24,829 nt of DNA from a virus, in IMG/VR virus record IMGVR_UViG_3300023180_000375, positions 1 to 24,829 of that record; one strand, given 5' to 3'. The translations under genes and the position numbers were made by a program. Positions 23,753 to 24,829 of the stretch are shown here, in pieces (position 1 is the stretch's first letter; the number at the start of each line of letters is the position of its first letter). The notes under the pieces are model-generated. The model ran no database searches. It saw only the letters and a list, made by a program, of their open reading frames with translations, and had not been told where the DNA came from.

Positions 23753-24829
23753 TATTTTTTCTGATTATTTGGACTATACTGACCAAAAGTATCTCTAATT
23801 AGTTTCATTGAGGTCCAAGAACCCTCTGTATCAAAATGATGACACAACTCTTTAATCATATATAGACCGCTTTGGTCTTGGTCATATTCCTTGTTCTCTT
23901 CAGTAGTAACTGATGGGAACAGGCATTCAATAATATTACCCGCCTCTAGAGTTGTATTGCACGGAATCGTAGCATTCAACGTCTGAGTAAACAAGATATT
24001 ATATCTCATCAATGATTGTGATTGATATAGTAGTGGGTCGGCATTTTTTGCAGTTGAAACACCAACTTCAAGTGTTCCTAAGTCAACCACTCCAGTAAGT
24101 AATCTTGATGGAACATCTCCGAGAGTATCATCAGAATCATCACTTATCTTAGGTAGTGTAATTTTATCTCCAAGATTTCTAGATTTTCCAGAGTAATCAT
24201 CAAGTTTGAACAATCCCTTTTCTGGATGTGTGAAAGTAAAGTTCAATGGGTTAAAATAACTTCTCTGACTTGCATAGGTTCCTAATCGTAGATTCTGCAA
24301 TACATTTTGATTTCTATCAATCTTAAAACTTACAATTTGAAAGTCTTGAGAATCTGTATTTGGATTCACAACATCTGTTGAGTTATAAGTTGCTCTCTTC
24401 TCTGATGCAATCAGATTATCGAGTGCCTTAAATTTATATCCAGTTTGTGTTTCATAAAAACAATATCCAGCAGTTCCGTCACCTTCAACTTCTGGAACAC
24501 CTTTTGATGCTAACCATGTCAGAACTGTAAATGGTTTTCTCATATTACCAATGAAACCATAGGTATTCATTGTAGGATCAACTTCAACTGGTTTCTTGGT
24601 CTTGAGATAGTCTTGAATTATCTTTTGTGCTGATGCTGAAATTGGAGATGATGTTGGAAACTTTACAGGAACTCTAGAGGTTTCATTCGTAATCGCTTCT
24701 CTAGAGCAGAGATTCAAAACAAATGATTCTGATTGGTTTCCACTAATTACATTACCGATACTAGAAACATAAAGATACTTATCGGTTTCTGTAAAGTCTA
24801 GACCAGGATTTGTAGGAGAATTTCCTTTT
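23752..24829 (-). CDS. 27: Baseplate hub protein, gp27-like (C-terminal part)
   Basis: Only the last 358 residues are in the window; the frame is open to the edge, so the true start lies beyond. The visible part has SSIGNVISGNQSESFVLNL, then SREAITNETSRVPVKF, a pattern like the segment of T4 gp27 in which a hub domain contacts the tail tube. The end has SGLYMIKELCHHFDTEGSWT then MKLIRDTFG, which matches the final strand-helix of gp27-like hub proteins (control-gene D type). It is followed by a TAATG overlap with the gp5-like gene, the T4-type hub order. The hub ring holds the spike. The gp27 assignment relies on pattern and position. Confidence 0.65.
   Translation of the reverse strand, partial: KGNSPTNPGLDFTETDKYLYVSSIGNVISGNQSESFVLNLCSREAITNETSRVPVKFPTSSPISASAQKIIQDYLKTKKPVEVDPTMNTYGFIGNMRKPFTVLTWLASKGVPEVEGDGTAGYCFYETQTGYKFKALDNLIASEKRATYNSTDVVNPNTDSQDFQIVSFKIDRNQNVLQNLRLGTYASQRSYFNPLNFTFTHPEKGLFKLDDYSGKSRNLGDKITLPKISDDSDDTLGDVPSRLLTGVVDLGTLEVGVSTAKNADPLLYQSQSLMRYNILFTQTLNATIPCNTTLEAGNIIECLFPSVTTEENKEYDQDQSGLYMIKELCHHFDTEGSWTSMKLIRDTFGQYSPNNQKK

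Noticed and set aside
24715-24717. TTG as start codon for the gp27-like protein
   Set aside because: The frame remains open to the window edge with hub-like sequence before this point, so the true start lies outside.

Overview
The window reads as part of the genome of a T4-like marine cyanophage (a myovirus of Synechococcus or Prochlorococcus). The evidence is a T4-type baseplate hub block (gp27-like, gp5-like OB-fold protein), a separate beta-helical spike protein, very long cyanophage-style tail fibres with an S74 chaperone end, glycine-rich adhesins, a run of 2-oxoglutarate/Fe(II) oxygenase genes, phage tRNA genes, low GC, and gene overlaps of a few bases. Every gene I can support lies on the minus strand, so transcription runs from high to low coordinates.

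Layout in transcription order. (1) 24829 to 18373: virion genes, namely the C-terminal part of a gp27-like hub protein, a 730-residue gp5-like hub protein without lysozyme, a 201-residue beta-helical spike protein, a 161-residue structural protein, and a 689-residue glycine-rich protein with a Calx-beta-like N-terminus. (2) 18371 to 17680: a perfect consensus sigma-70 promoter, two tiny genes (one resembling Phd/YefM antitoxins) and three tRNA genes, Ile(UAU), a CAU tRNA and Leu(UAA), with a perfect hairpin between the first two. (3) 17676 to 7391: a 101-residue protein of unknown role, then three adhesion or fibre genes of 2262, 681 and 353 residues. The 2262-residue fibre carries what looks like a complete alpha/beta-hydrolase (esterase-type) domain inserted into it. 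(4) 7390 to 1368: eleven tightly packed or overlapping genes. Six are 2OG-Fe(II) dioxygenases of several subfamilies, one is possibly cupin-like, two are unrecognised, and the last two together make an N6-adenine-type DNA methyltransferase split and permuted between motifs III and IV. (5) 1356 to 1: a second sigma-70 promoter and a ParB-like protein that runs off the window.

Regulation appears to mix two signals. Host-type sigma-70 promoters precede the tRNA/small-gene island and the ParB-like gene. A T4-late-like motif with a TAAATA core lies 18 to 33 bases upstream of five start codons at the head of structural or operon genes. A plausible overall reading (inference) is late expression of tail and fibre genes together with an oxygenase array that may modify host or virion proteins, plus an island of small host-interaction genes and tRNAs expressed from host promoters. 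There is no gene-free stretch longer than 300 bases; the longest gap is 1271-1367.
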